DNA from: Sulfurimonas crateris
GTDB lineage: Bacteria; Campylobacterota; Campylobacteria; Campylobacterales; Sulfurimonadaceae
Direction of reading: 5' to 3'
Assembly (NCBI GenBank): GCA_945883795.1
Contig: CAMCYC010000019.1
Location: forward strand, 1 to 37,088
Length of the DNA stretch: 37,088 bases
The translations under genes and the position numbers were made by a program. This document shows, one piece after another, positions 16,864 to 25,191 of this stretch. The notes below the pieces were generated by a model that was not told the DNA's origin, made no database searches, and saw nothing but the letters and a program-made list of their open reading frames with translations. Numbering within the stretch: position 1 is the stretch's first letter; each line of letters opens with the position of its first letter.

Positions 16864-17553
16864 TCTTTTTTTACTGATTCCAAAGTTTAAACTTCGAATG
16901 GTGTAGTCACTCACAACTGCACCTTTTCTCATGCTCAAAATATGTTCAACTGCATTTGCAATATCTAAAGCTAATAGTTTTTCATTTTCCTTAGCACTTG
17001 TCTCAAATCTCAAATTATCATAAAAAGCACTTTGTGTCATATCTGGATTGATATTTGTAACACTTAAACCTGATTTCCTTGTTTCTTCAAAAAGTGCATC
17101 TCCAAATGCTTTTAATCCTGCTTTTGTTGCACTATAAACACCAGCAAATTTACTAGCCCGTATAGCTTCTATAGAGTTTATATTTATAAGATACCCATCA
17201 TTTTTTTTCAAATCACGAAGTAAAGCATTTGTAAGTAACATGGGCGTAATAAGATTTACAAAACTCATGTTTATTATAGTTTCTGGATTCAACTCTTCAT
17301 GTGGCTCAAATTTTCCAAAACCAGCACAGTTTATTAATATAGAAACATTCTCTTTTTGAAGTTTTTCACATGCCTGTAAAACTGAATCTTTATCCGATAA
17401 ATCTGTTTGCAAAGGGGTAAAATTTTCATGATTAAAATCATCATGGCTAATTGTTCTACTCACTCCAATAATCTTATAATTAAGTGCTAAAATTTTTTTA
17501 GTAATCTCTTTACCAATTCCGCTACTTGCACCTGTTATCACTACCGTTTTCAT
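16858..17553 (-). CDS. Short-chain dehydrogenase/reductase
   Basis: 231 residues of classical SDR type. The nucleotide site is TGASSGIG (7-14), NCAGFG is the NAG-type motif (75-80), and the catalytic residues are S127, Y140 and K144 (YSATK). It reduces or oxidises an unknown hydroxy or keto substrate with NAD(P)H. The start overlaps the stop of the nucleosidase-like gene (ATGA), so the two are co-expressed, but no pathway is apparent. Confidence 0.88.
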   Translation of the reverse strand: MKTVVITGASSGIGKEITKKILALNYKIIGVSRTISHDDFNHENFTPLQTDLSDKDSVLQACEKLQKENVSILINCAGFGKFEPHEELNPETIINMSFVNLITPMLLTNALLRDLKKNDGYLININSIEAIRASKFAGVYSATKAGLKAFGDALFEETRKSGLSVTNINPDMTQSAFYDNLRFETSAKENEKLLALDIANAVEHILSMRKGAVVSDYTIRSLNFGISKKRL

Positions 17554-18080
17554 TGTTGAATCCTCTGTAAAATTTTTTCTATAGAGTGAAATAGAAGTTG
17601 TTTTGTTTTTTCTTTTGTAATTGTATGCGGCTCAAAATGGTCTGAAACAACTTTAAAAATATAAATATTTTTATTTATAAGAGCATTATAAAAACCATAC
17701 GATTCCATGTCTACTATTTCATATCTTTCTTGAAACTCTGCCTCATTGACGCAAGTTATATTGTATCCGTTGTATTCATTTACTTTAAAGAATTCCCCTT
17801 GATAATAAATAGCACTCATCTCGACTAAATCACCAATACTAAATTTTTTACTTGCACCACAAATTCCTATATTTATAAAAATATCATGATTGGTTATATG
17901 AAAATTTTTGAGGAGGGTTTGCGTTGCTAAAGTTGCATTTTGAATTCCTATACCGCTAATTATAAGAACAAATAATTCATGTTGAAAGAGAGTAAAACCA
18001 TCTAATTTACTTTTTTTGAGTTTAAATTTATCCACAAAAGCTTGGGCTTCACTCTTAAGAGCAGTTACAAAATAGTTCAA
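17550..18080 (-). CDS. Nucleoside phosphorylase/MTA-SAH nucleosidase-like protein
   Basis: 176 residues, short against the usual 220-240 for this superfamily. A glutamate at E11 (ALKSEAQAF), the nucleoside-binding VDMESYGFY and the acidic VSDHFE agree with a purine nucleoside hydrolase fold; the middle is shortened. It may cleave adenosine or futalosine-type nucleosides, but the substrate cannot be told. The only plausible start is TTG at 18080; the first in-frame ATG is far inside. It is co-transcribed with the SDR gene that overlaps its stop. Confidence 0.7.
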   Translation of the reverse strand: MNYFVTALKSEAQAFVDKFKLKKSKLDGFTLFQHELFVLIISGIGIQNATLATQTLLKNFHITNHDIFINIGICGASKKFSIGDLVEMSAIYYQGEFFKVNEYNGYNITCVNEAEFQERYEIVDMESYGFYNALINKNIYIFKVVSDHFEPHTITKEKTKQLLFHSIEKILQRIQQ

Positions 18081-18127
18081 ATTTTATCTTTATAAATAAT
18101 TTTTTTTATATTTTAAGCTTTCTAAGC

Positions 18128-18133
18128 TATAAT
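18128..18133 (+). promoter_or_regulatory. -10 box of the SRP RNA promoter
   Basis: A perfect TATAAT, placed so transcription starts near 18139, where the folded SRP RNA begins. Upstream is a long T-rich tract and no clear -35 box, as is common in this group. Confidence 0.65.
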
Positions 18134-18137
18134 TCCG

Positions 18138-18246
18138 TTGCTCTTCTTTAGACCTGTGCAATGGTTGTTTAAGGAACCGTGTCAGGGTAGGAATACAGCA
18201 GCACACCATGAACAGTTATGTGCCGCAGGTATCTGGAGAAGGGTAT
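18138..18246 (+). ncRNA. ffs: Signal recognition particle RNA (4.5S type)
   Basis: About 109 bases of short bacterial SRP RNA. The conserved domain IV core reads GTCAGGGTAGGAATACAGCA: a GGAA tetraloop closed by a short helix with the asymmetric internal loop bound by Ffh. The ends pair (CTCTTCTTTAGACC near 18141 with GGTATCTGGAGAAGGG near 18228-18243), giving a long hairpin. TATAAT lies just upstream and TTTCTTTTC follows. Ends are approximate. Confidence 0.88.
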
Positions 18247-18268
18247 TTCTTTTCACAATCAACAATTT

Positions 18269-18496
18269 TTAATCTTCTCTATATTTTGAAATTCCACAAG
18301 CCTGATTTTTTTGTGGTGGATGATTTTTTAAATAGGTCAAATCTTCAAGTGTTTGGTTTAAAACTCTTTTTTGCTGGACTATTGGCAACATTAAATTATC
18401 TTTTTCATTCAATGGAATACTCCAATCTAAAAGTATCGTCTCAACTTCTTTATCTAAGTCTGTTAGTGCATTTTGTATATGTTTAATTGAATTCAT
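18269..18496 (-). CDS. Unknown 75-residue helical protein
   Basis: A small, mostly helical protein (NSIKHIQNALTDLDKEVETI...), acidic in front and basic near the end, with no signal peptide. No family recognised. A frame continuing to ATG 18523 exists, but TACAAT (minus strand, 18508-18503) lies between the two ATGs and would start transcription on or next to ATG 18496, so I chose that start; the message may be leaderless. It runs tail to tail with the SRP RNA gene. Confidence 0.6.
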   Translation of the reverse strand: MNSIKHIQNALTDLDKEVETILLDWSIPLNEKDNLMLPIVQQKRVLNQTLEDLTYLKNHPPQKNQACGISKYRED

Positions 18497-18502
18497 AAAG
18501 CC

Positions 18503-18508
18503 ATTGTA
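18503..18508 (-). promoter_or_regulatory. -10 box abutting the start of the 75-residue gene
   Basis: TACAAT on the minus strand with six bases between it and ATG 18496. No Shine-Dalgarno sequence can fit, which suggests a leaderless message. Confidence 0.5.
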
Positions 18509-18528
18509 GCAAAATTTCATCATAATTT

Positions 18529-18537
18529 TGATACAAT
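18529..18537 (+). promoter_or_regulatory. Extended -10 promoter for rpmI-rplT
   Basis: TGATACAAT, an extended -10 box, 40 bases before the rpmI ATG. It gives the pair its own promoter, since infC does not precede it here. Confidence 0.6.
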
Positions 18538-18577
18538 TCCGACCTCAAAACATGAGAATTTTACAAAGGGGTGACCG

Positions 18578-18769
18578 ATGCCAAAAATGAAATCTGTTAA
18601 AGGCGCTGTAAAGCGTTTTAAAGTTAAAAAAAATGGTACAGTTAAGCGTGGAACTGCTTACAGAAGCCATATTTTAACTAAACAAGATCCAGCAACTCGT
18701 CGTAAACAACATGAGCCAAAAATAATTGCTAAAGTTGACGAAAAAAATGTAAAGGCGATGATTAACTAA
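18578..18769 (+). CDS. rpmI: Ribosomal protein bL35
   Basis: 63 basic residues of the 50S subunit ([20 protein letters not shown]...RTAYRSHIL-like core). Length and sequence are standard. AAAGGGGTGA precedes the ATG. The usual upstream partner infC is absent; the gene has its own promoter and is followed after 108 bases by rplT. Confidence 0.97.
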   Translation: MPKMKSVKGAVKRFKVKKNGTVKRGTAYRSHILTKQDPATRRKQHEPKIIAKVDEKNVKAMIN

Positions 18770-18779
18770 TTTTAGTTCA

Positions 18780-18865
18780 ATCATTTATCTCCAATTTTTA
18801 AAAAAATTGGGCAAGACCACTTAAGATGTGGCACCCTAAGTACAAAAAGCTACCACGGGTAAAGA
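18780..18865 (+). promoter_or_regulatory. Structured rpmI-rplT spacer, candidate L20 leader
   Basis: Between the two genes lie a hairpin CCAATTTTT/AAAAATTGG (18791-18799 with 18802-18810) and four short complementary blocks: CCAC 18817-18820, GTGG 18828-18831, ACCC 18833-18836, CCAC 18853-18856 and GGGT 18857-18860. GTGG can pair with either CCAC, and ACCC with GGGT crosses the second choice, so a pseudoknot or switch is possible. L20 regulates its own genes through such RNAs in other bacteria; here that is inference. Confidence 0.4.
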
Positions 18866-18877
18866 AAAAGGAAAAAT

Positions 18878-19237
18878 ATGCCAAGAGTAAAAACAGGTGT
18901 TGTTCGTAGAAGAAGACACAAAAAGATATTAAAATTAGCAAAAGGTTTTTATAGCGCTCGCCGTAAACATTACCGTAAAGCTAAAGAGCAATTAGAGCGT
19001 TCATTATATTATGGTTTTCGTGACCGTAAACAAAATAAAAGAGAATTCCGTAAATTGTGGATTATCCGTATCAATGCGGCGGCTCGTTTAAATGGTATGA
19101 ACTATTCAAGTTTCATCAATGGTCTTCATAAAGCTGGCATCGAGCTTGACCGTAAAATTCTAGCTGATATGGCGATGAATGATGCAGCAGCATTTAGTGC
19201 AGTTGCAGAAGCTTCAAAAGCAGCACTTAGTAAATAA
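18878..19237 (+). CDS. rplT: Ribosomal protein bL20
   Basis: 119 residues, of usual length, binding 23S rRNA early in 50S assembly. The very basic N-terminus ([19 protein letters not shown]) and [15 protein letters not shown] are conserved. AAAAAGGA is the ribosome site. It follows rpmI after a structured spacer and ends at a strong hairpin. Confidence 0.97.
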   Translation: MPRVKTGVVRRRRHKKILKLAKGFYSARRKHYRKAKEQLERSLYYGFRDRKQNKREFRKLWIIRINAAARLNGMNYSSFINGLHKAGIELDRKILADMAMNDAAAFSAVAEASKAALSK

Positions 19238-19238
19238 T

Positions 19239-19264
19239 TTTCAAGACCTTTTTTGGTCTTGAAA
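19239..19264. terminator. Hairpin after rplT
   Basis: TTTCAAGACC (19239-19248) and GGTCTTGAAA (19255-19264) pair perfectly around six T's, between the convergent rplT and phosphatase genes. There is no clean T-tract after the stem, but it probably stops transcription from one or both sides. Confidence 0.65.
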
Positions 19265-20503
19265 TTACACTTTATTCAGATATAAAACTGAATTTCCTTT
19301 ACTGTTATAATAAATTCCAAAACAATTTTTTCTTGATACAAATACACCTCTTCCATTAAAGCTTTCAGAATTTCTAAATATTGTGGCTAAAATTTGTGTA
19401 TCAAACCCAACCCCTTCATCTGTAATTTGTGTAATAAGATAGGTTGATTTACCATCTTCAATTTTATCAAGTTTTACTACTATTTTTTTTTCACACTCTT
19501 CACTTTTTTTGAGTAAAGTTTCAAAGTAAATATCATCATTTAAAAGTTGATGTTTATACGAAGCAGATATTCCAAGATTACCATGCTCATAAGCATTCAT
19601 AAACAATTCAGTAAATACAATATTGGCATTATAAGTTGATTCATTTGTACTAAGTTTTTTTAACTCTTTTTCATACCATTCATTTGCAAAATCAATACTT
19701 TCAAGCGTACAATCAAAACTTTTTTCACTCACAACTGTACTTGTATAATGAAGTCTATTAATAAAAATAAGCGTAATATCATCTTCCTGTACTTTTATTT
19801 TTTCAAAAATTTTATTTTTTAAATCTTCTCTAGTATAAGAAGTTGCAAAATCAAATTCTATAAATTCAGCATAAGTTTGATTCTCAAAAACAGTATTCTC
19901 AACAACACCATCACTATAAAAAAGTAATTTTGCAATCCCTAAAGTTTTATACTCCGAAATAGAAAATTTTTTTTGATATTTATTCATGGGAGGATTGTTT
20001 GATTTGATACGAATAATCTCTCTTTCATCTGTTTGTAAGAGCATAACAGGCATAGCAAATTTTGCATATTCCATCCGTCCATACGAATTATCTATGACAA
20101 TATAATCAATGGCTAAAATTTCCTCTTCAAGTAATATTGGTCTAATATATTCCATGGATTCTGTTATGAGAATATGTAAATCAAAACTATCATGCATTTT
20201 CATTTTATCTATTAAATGATTAATAAAGGAAGTCATTAATATAGCTGTTAAAGAGGCGGATAGCCCTTTTCCCATACCGTCAACGATAAGATAAAAAGTT
20301 CTATATTCATCTATCTCTCTTGCAGTATAGGCATCACCGCTCATCATGTCAAGTGGTTTATATAAAAAATCTACTAATTCATTTTGAGTTGAATCTATCA
20401 TTTTATAATAAAAATCATTTCTCAGAATATTTAACTCTTTAGCAAAAGATAAATTTTCTTGATAACTACTATAATTTTCTAAGGTTTCATTTAATAAGAG
20501 CAT
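19265..20503 (-). CDS. SpoIIE/RsbU-type phosphatase fused to HATPase (anti-sigma-kinase-like)
   Basis: 412 residues. The N-terminal part (about 35-240) is a PP2C-type SpoIIE phosphatase with metal-binding D57 (SGDAY), D75 (VDGMGKG) and the later FYSDGVVE and DDITLIF motifs. The C-terminal part (about 270-410) is an RsbW-like GHKL ATPase with ELFMNAYEHGN, DEGVGFD and GRGVFVSR. A phosphatase and a kinase acting on a STAS-domain protein in one chain would form a self-contained partner switch; the target is likely the STAS protein encoded at the head of the operon. It starts two bases after the chemoreceptor gene. Confidence 0.88.
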   Translation of the reverse strand: MLLLNETLENYSSYQENLSFAKELNILRNDFYYKMIDSTQNELVDFLYKPLDMMSGDAYTAREIDEYRTFYLIVDGMGKGLSASLTAILMTSFINHLIDKMKMHDSFDLHILITESMEYIRPILLEEEILAIDYIVIDNSYGRMEYAKFAMPVMLLQTDEREIIRIKSNNPPMNKYQKKFSISEYKTLGIAKLLFYSDGVVENTVFENQTYAEFIEFDFATSYTREDLKNKIFEKIKVQEDDITLIFINRLHYTSTVVSEKSFDCTLESIDFANEWYEKELKKLSTNESTYNANIVFTELFMNAYEHGNLGISASYKHQLLNDDIYFETLLKKSEECEKKIVVKLDKIEDGKSTYLITQITDEGVGFDTQILATIFRNSESFNGRGVFVSRKNCFGIYYNSKGNSVLYLNKV

Positions 20504-20505
20504 TT

Positions 20506-22482
20506 TTATACTTTAAATTTATTAAGTGTTTGTTCGAGTTGATTTGCTTCTCTGGATAAGTGTGATGCTGCATTTTTAACGGCAACTCTAATAGCAGTGT
20601 TTTTATCTGCAATATGTACCACTTCATCCATATTCGCAATCAACTCTTTTGTTTTTGTTGCAATATAAATACTCTGGTGAAGAACATCTTTTGATTGCGT
20701 ACTTGTAATAGCCAAATTGTTTTTTGTATCTTGTGATGAGATAATTAATGCATTTGCTGCGCTTGAGATATTTTGCATATTTTCTGAAGTTTCTTCTGTT
20801 TCTGTAGAAATTTCAACTACATTTTGTGAAATTAAGTTTATATTTGCACTAATTTCACTTAAACTTTTTTGCGTTCTCTCAGCAAGTTTTCTTACTTCAT
20901 CTGCAACTACAGCAAATCCTCTTCCATGTTCCCCTGCTCTGGCAGCTTCAATAGCAGCATTAAGTGCTAAAAGGTTTGTTTGGTCTGCAATATCAGAGAT
21001 AATGCCAAGAACATCTTTAATATTTTTTGCTTGTTCAGTTAAAGAAGTAACTTTTTGCGCTAAATCTTGTTGACGCACATTGCCATGTTCTATAGAATCT
21101 ACAACATCTTTAAGCTTTATAATAAAATCAGATAGAACATTAAATGTTTTATTTAAATCTTCTGTTACAACAACTGAACCCTCTTCTACTGTATCTAATC
21201 TTTCCCCTATCTCTGTTGCTAAAGTATAAATATTAGCTATTTTATTGTCAGAGTTGACACTATTGGTTGCCAATTCACTTACTATTTGGTTCAGTTGTTC
21301 ACTCTCATTCACTGTTACAGAGGATACATTTTTAGCGTTATCCATAGCAGCTCTAAATGCTTCTATCATTCCATGTAACGCAGTAGAAATTTGTGATATT
21401 TCATCACTTCCAGCAATATTAATATCACAAGTTAAGTTTAATTCATTTGATACACATCGTATTTTTTCCAAACTAAGAGTAACATTTTTACTTACACCTC
21501 TACTAATAGTCAATATTACTAGAAAAATAATTGCCGTAAAAAGTGTATATGCACCTAAAGTAAGAAAAGTTGTAAGTGTATGTTCTTTTTCAACCGTATC
21601 AATCAAAAGTGTGTTTTGACGAGACATTTCATCATCAACCTCTTTTAAAAGATTGATTTTCTTTGTAATTGTTGCAAACCAATGTTCGCTATCTACACCA
21701 AAATTGCCCGTGATGGCTTTTTCATTTGCAATTTTTCGCATGACATTCACTTCATCAATTACTGGATTTTTTATCTTCTCTGTATAAAACGCTTTGACTT
21801 CTTTAGAGGACATTGCCATGGATGAATCTAAATAACTATTTTGTTCTGCAACAAGTGTTATCCACTTGGCAAACATCCCATCCGCAAATTTATCTGCTGC
21901 AAATGAACCGCTCAAAACTGCCCTTTCAATCCCTGCTCTCTCTTTTGATTTTAAAAAATTTGTATAAGAATCAAGTGCTTTAATTAATTTTTGTGTATTT
22001 GCAAGTTTTGCTGTAAGTGCTACTATATTCAAAATTTTCCGATTCATGTCCGTATAATATGCAACCTCATCTTTGACACTAATAGTTAATGAAGATACTT
22101 GAGAACGAATTTGTTCAAGAGAGTTCATATCAGATTGAAAAGATGCTATTTCAGATTGTAAATCATCTGCATATACACTAAGATTTAAACTTAATAAATA
22201 GCTGTTTAATTCACTATTTCTATTAGTTGTCAAGATTCTTTGCTTTTGTAATATTTCACCAAATTTTTCCCCTTTTGAGCCAATAAAACCAGCCCCAGCA
22301 CCTCTTTCTTTTTGGGTTTCATGGATTAAAAGACTTAATTTTTGGGAAAGTATATTCAACTCTTTTGTTTGCGTTATACTCTCTTTATCTTTCATACTTT
22401 GTAAAAGTGTAGAAATCATAATTATAAGAGCAAAACCAACAACTATACCAATAATTAAGTTTAGCTTGTTTTTAATAGTCAC
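20506..22482 (-). CDS. Methyl-accepting chemotaxis protein with NIT sensor domain
   Basis: 658 residues. Membrane helix about 8-28, periplasmic NIT domain (about 45-300, with [13 protein letters not shown], a family signature for nitrate/nitrite sensing), second helix about 303-327, HAMP-like linker, then the cytoplasmic signalling hairpin with [20 protein letters not shown] and [16 protein letters not shown]. It should report its ligand to CheA/CheW. Nitrate is the known ligand type for NIT domains, not proven here. It lies between a STAS gene and a SpoIIE-HATPase gene with gaps of two bases, so it may feed a partner switch as well as chemotaxis. Confidence 0.93.
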   Translation of the reverse strand: MTIKNKLNLIIGIVVGFALIIMISTLLQSMKDKESITQTKELNILSQKLSLLIHETQKERGAGAGFIGSKGEKFGEILQKQRILTTNRNSELNSYLLSLNLSVYADDLQSEIASFQSDMNSLEQIRSQVSSLTISVKDEVAYYTDMNRKILNIVALTAKLANTQKLIKALDSYTNFLKSKERAGIERAVLSGSFAADKFADGMFAKWITLVAEQNSYLDSSMAMSSKEVKAFYTEKIKNPVIDEVNVMRKIANEKAITGNFGVDSEHWFATITKKINLLKEVDDEMSRQNTLLIDTVEKEHTLTTFLTLGAYTLFTAIIFLVILTISRGVSKNVTLSLEKIRCVSNELNLTCDINIAGSDEISQISTALHGMIEAFRAAMDNAKNVSSVTVNESEQLNQIVSELATNSVNSDNKIANIYTLATEIGERLDTVEEGSVVVTEDLNKTFNVLSDFIIKLKDVVDSIEHGNVRQQDLAQKVTSLTEQAKNIKDVLGIISDIADQTNLLALNAAIEAARAGEHGRGFAVVADEVRKLAERTQKSLSEISANINLISQNVVEISTETEETSENMQNISSAANALIISSQDTKNNLAITSTQSKDVLHQSIYIATKTKELIANMDEVVHIADKNTAIRVAVKNAASHLSREANQLEQTLNKFKV

Positions 22483-22484
22483 TC

Positions 22485-22772
22485 TTAAAGCCTTTTTGCA
22501 TTAAAAGTGGCTGTTAAATTTAAATCACTTATTAAATCAAGCAAATCAGGATTTCCAATCTTTAGCACTATATTAATTCCATCTTTTAATACCAGTTTAT
22601 TCAAATAACCAATAACCGATGATGTAAGCGAGATAGAATCAACGATATGAATAGTGATTGCTTTATGATGAGCAACAACTCCATCTACTAAATTTTTTAT
22701 ATCTTGAAAATCATGAATACTTTTGATATTTCCTTTGATTGTAATAATTCCTTCTGAAGCACTTATTTCCAT
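22485..22772 (-). CDS. STAS-domain protein, anti-anti-sigma-like
   Basis: 95 residues, the size of a stand-alone STAS domain ([32 protein letters not shown]). The phosphorylatable serine would be S51 or S52 in the TSSVIG segment, where the family has DSSGLG. It is the first gene of the operon with the NIT chemoreceptor and the SpoIIE-HATPase fusion and is probably the substrate of that fusion's kinase and phosphatase halves. AAAAAGGG precedes the ATG. Confidence 0.7.
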   Translation of the reverse strand: MEISASEGIITIKGNIKSIHDFQDIKNLVDGVVAHHKAITIHIVDSISLTSSVIGYLNKLVLKDGINIVLKIGNPDLLDLISDLNLTATFNAKRL

Positions 22773-22835
22773 GCGAACCCTTTTTGTAAAATTTTGTCTA
22801 AATATGCTACTAGAATTTATCTTTAAATGGTATGA

Positions 22836-22841
22836 ATTGTA
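22836..22841 (-). promoter_or_regulatory. Possible -10 box for the STAS-MCP-SpoIIE operon
   Basis: TACAAT on the minus strand, about 64 bases before the STAS ATG. There is no sigma-28 signature, unlike many chemotaxis genes. Confidence 0.4.
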
Positions 22842-22889
22842 AAAAATATTTGTTTTATTTATAGAGCGGGAATAAGAAAGAGTAGAAAA

Positions 22890-22923
22890 ACTTGATTGAC
22901 CAAATCATCAAAAGAGTTTGGTC
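22890..22923 (-). terminator. Probable terminator after yjbQ
   Basis: On the minus strand GACCAAA pairs with TTTGGTC (22923-22917 with 22904-22898), followed shortly by GTTTTTC. It ends the kdsD-rluB-yjbQ transcript. Confidence 0.55.
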
Positions 22924-22950
22924 GTAGAGCGAGGGTGAAATCTTGCAAAT

Positions 22951-23349
22951 CTATCCTGCAATAACTTTAATATAAACTTCTCTCTCTTGTCTTGGTCCAT
23001 CAAATTCGGCAAAAAATACACCTTGCCATTTTCCCATGACAAGTTTCGCATTTTCTACGGGAATACTTACAGAACTTCCCATGCGAGAACTTTTAAGGTG
23101 TGCGGCTGCGTTATCCCCTACATGTAAATAATCGACATCATTAGGAGCAATACGATTGAGAGCATTCAGTAAATCACGGCGAAGTGCTGGGTCAACATTT
23201 TCAAACATAAATATACTTGTTGTTGTATTCGGTGAAAATACTACACAGATACCATCTTTTATCCCTGAAGTAATCACTGCTTCATTTACTTCGTTACTTA
23301 TATCCATAAGTTGTGTTTTATGACTTGTTGGAAATTTCATTATTTTCAT
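22951..23349 (-). CDS. YjbQ/UPF0047 family protein
   Basis: 132 residues with the family's HVGDNAAAHLKSS metal/substrate motif and WQGVFFAEFDGPR. Members show weak thiamine-phosphate synthase activity in vitro; the physiological role is unclear. Its ATG overlaps the rluB stop (TAATG), with AAAGGGG upstream. It is the last gene of the kdsD-rluB-yjbQ run. Confidence 0.9.
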   Translation of the reverse strand: MKIMKFPTSHKTQLMDISNEVNEAVITSGIKDGICVVFSPNTTTSIFMFENVDPALRRDLLNALNRIAPNDVDYLHVGDNAAAHLKSSRMGSSVSIPVENAKLVMGKWQGVFFAEFDGPRQEREVYIKVIAG

Positions 23350-24137
23350 TATTTAACCCCTTTTTCTTTAGATTTTTTCTTTTCATCTTTCATGAATGTG
23401 AATAGAGCCGAATATTCACTTCGTGTTAAAAATCTTGTTTTACCACTTGGAAGATTATTCAGCTCAATCTCTGCAAAACTCACCCGTTTCAAGTCTGCAA
23501 CCTCAGCTCCAAAGTGTGCAAAAAATCTTCTGATTTCACGATTTTGCCCCTCACTAATAGCTATCTTTAAGATAGAATAGTTATGTTCACTCTTGTGAAT
23601 TTTGTATCCTATAAAAGGTGCAAAAGTCATAGAAGTAACTGTGCTATGAGAATGTCCTCCAGCTGTTGCATCGCTAAGTTCCAAACCATTAAGCATCGCT
23701 TCTTCCATGGCAGGTGTTATCTCACCTTTGATTTTTATTTTATACACTCTTTCAAGATTAGAAGTCATAAGTGCAGTTGCAACTTTTGAAGCATCTGTTA
23801 AAAGTAAAACACCCTCTGTTGCATAATCAAGTCTTCCCACTGGAATAAAATGTTTATATTGTTTATCAAGTGTATCATAGATAGTTCTTCGACCTTTTGG
23901 GTCAGTTTTTGTAACAAGTTCCCCTTTTGGTTTATTGTAAACTATCACTGTATATTTATCACTTGGTGTTACTTGTTTTCCACTTACATAGACAATAGAT
24001 TCTTTTTCATCTACCTGTGTTGCAGGATTATTTTGAATTTCACCATCCACTCGTACATATCCAGCTTGGATAACAGCGTCAGCTTCTCTTCTTGAGTAGC
24101 TTGAGTGGTGTGCTATATATTTGTTTAATCGCATCAT
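23349..24137 (-). CDS. rluB: 23S rRNA pseudouridine synthase, RluB/RsuA family
   Basis: 262 residues. An N-terminal S4 RNA-binding domain (MRLNKYIAHHSSYSRREAD) precedes the catalytic domain with the aspartate motif VGRLDYATEGVLLLT and NREIRRFFAHFG. It modifies a uridine in rRNA, probably U2605 of 23S. The lysine-rich C-terminal tail is typical. It starts directly after the kdsD stop codon with no gap. RluB rather than RsuA or RluE is a likelihood call. Confidence 0.88.
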   Translation of the reverse strand: MMRLNKYIAHHSSYSRREADAVIQAGYVRVDGEIQNNPATQVDEKESIVYVSGKQVTPSDKYTVIVYNKPKGELVTKTDPKGRRTIYDTLDKQYKHFIPVGRLDYATEGVLLLTDASKVATALMTSNLERVYKIKIKGEITPAMEEAMLNGLELSDATAGGHSHSTVTSMTFAPFIGYKIHKSEHNYSILKIAISEGQNREIRRFFAHFGAEVADLKRVSFAEIELNNLPSGKTRFLTRSEYSALFTFMKDEKKKSKEKGVK

Positions 24138-25100
24138 TTATGATATACCTTTTTCAATAAGCGTGTGAATGTGAAGCACGCCTTTAATTTTTTTATTTTT
24201 ATCTGTTATCACCAACAGTTGAATTTTTTTCTCTTCTATAAGCACAAGTGCTTCACTCGCAAGCATCTCTTCATCATCCAAAGTCATAGGATTGATTGTT
24301 GCGTATTCTAACACATTTGCTTCAAGTGAAAAATCATCCCGTAAAAGTGCACGGCGAATATCGCCATCACTTACAAGTGCCATGAGTTTATCATCTTCAT
24401 CTGTAATTAAGACAGTTCCGATTCTCCCTTCACTTATTTTTATAATCGCCTCTTTGACTTTTGTATCTTGGGCAACTATTGGGATATTTTTTGTTTGCAT
24501 AAGATTACTTACTTTTACAAACAATCTTTTACCCAAAGCACCGCCTGGATGAAAAGAGGCAAAATCACTTTTTTTAAAATCTCTTGCTCTCATGAGACAA
24601 ATTGCCAAAGCGTCACCCAAAGCCAAAGTAAGTGTTGTAGAACTCGTAGGTGCAATATCAAGAGGACAAGCCTCTTTTTGGACAACCACATCTATTACTA
24701 AGTCGCTATATTTTCCCAAAGTAGAATTTCTATCTCTTGTCATGCCAATAAGAGGAATGTCAAATCTTTTGATATGCGGTAAAATAGAGCTTAACTCTTC
24801 ACTTTCTCCACTGTAACTAATAGCGATAACAACATCATTTTTACTAATCATCCCAAGGTCACCATGGAGTGCTTCTGTAGGGTGTAAAAAAAAGCTAGGT
24901 GTTCCAGTGGATGCAAAAGTTGCCGCCATTTTAGCGCCAATGAGTCCAGATTTACCAACGCCACTTACCACTAATTTTCCTGTACAAGCCATAATAATTT
25001 GAACTGCTTTTTCAAAAACATCATTCATATTTTGAGCTGATTGAAGAAGTGTATTTGCTTCTATAGTAAGTGTTTCTTGTGCTATTTGTTTATAATTCAT
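24138..25100 (-). CDS. kdsD: Arabinose-5-phosphate isomerase
   Basis: 320 residues. Converts ribulose-5-phosphate to arabinose-5-phosphate, the first step of Kdo synthesis for lipopolysaccharide. A SIS domain (about 30-170; VVSGVGKSGLIGAK, FLHPTEALHGDLG, ISYSGESEEL, ACPLDIAPTSST) is followed by two CBS domains (about 200-320). TGATATAAT lies seven bases before the ATG with no Shine-Dalgarno sequence, so the message may be leaderless. KpsF is the capsule-cluster paralogue, but no capsule genes are near. Confidence 0.93.
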   Translation of the reverse strand: MNYKQIAQETLTIEANTLLQSAQNMNDVFEKAVQIIMACTGKLVVSGVGKSGLIGAKMAATFASTGTPSFFLHPTEALHGDLGMISKNDVVIAISYSGESEELSSILPHIKRFDIPLIGMTRDRNSTLGKYSDLVIDVVVQKEACPLDIAPTSSTTLTLALGDALAICLMRARDFKKSDFASFHPGGALGKRLFVKVSNLMQTKNIPIVAQDTKVKEAIIKISEGRIGTVLITDEDDKLMALVSDGDIRRALLRDDFSLEANVLEYATINPMTLDDEEMLASEALVLIEEKKIQLLVITDKNKKIKGVLHIHTLIEKGIS

Positions 25101-25107
25101 AGGCGGG

Positions 25108-25116
25108 ATTATATCA
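25108..25116 (-). promoter_or_regulatory. Extended -10 box abutting kdsD start
   Basis: TGATATAAT on the minus strand, then CCCGCCT and the ATG. The start of transcription would fall on or one base before the start codon. Confidence 0.6.
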
Positions 25117-25156
25117 TTTTTAATTATTTATTGAAAACATATATATAGAAATCAGA

Positions 25157-25162
25157 TATAAT
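25157..25162 (+). promoter_or_regulatory. -10 box for the P-loop gene
   Basis: A perfect TATAAT, 29 bases before ATG 25192, followed by the ribosome site GGGAGAG. It probably also drives the NAD(P)HX repair gene. Confidence 0.55.
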
Positions 25163-25191
25163 ATTTTTCAAAAAAAATTTGGGAGAGAATT

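Noticed and set aside
18208-18486. Open frame overlapping the end of the SRP RNA gene
   Set aside because: It begins inside the RNA's conserved fold and runs opposite the more plausible 75-residue gene; its sequence is not protein-like.
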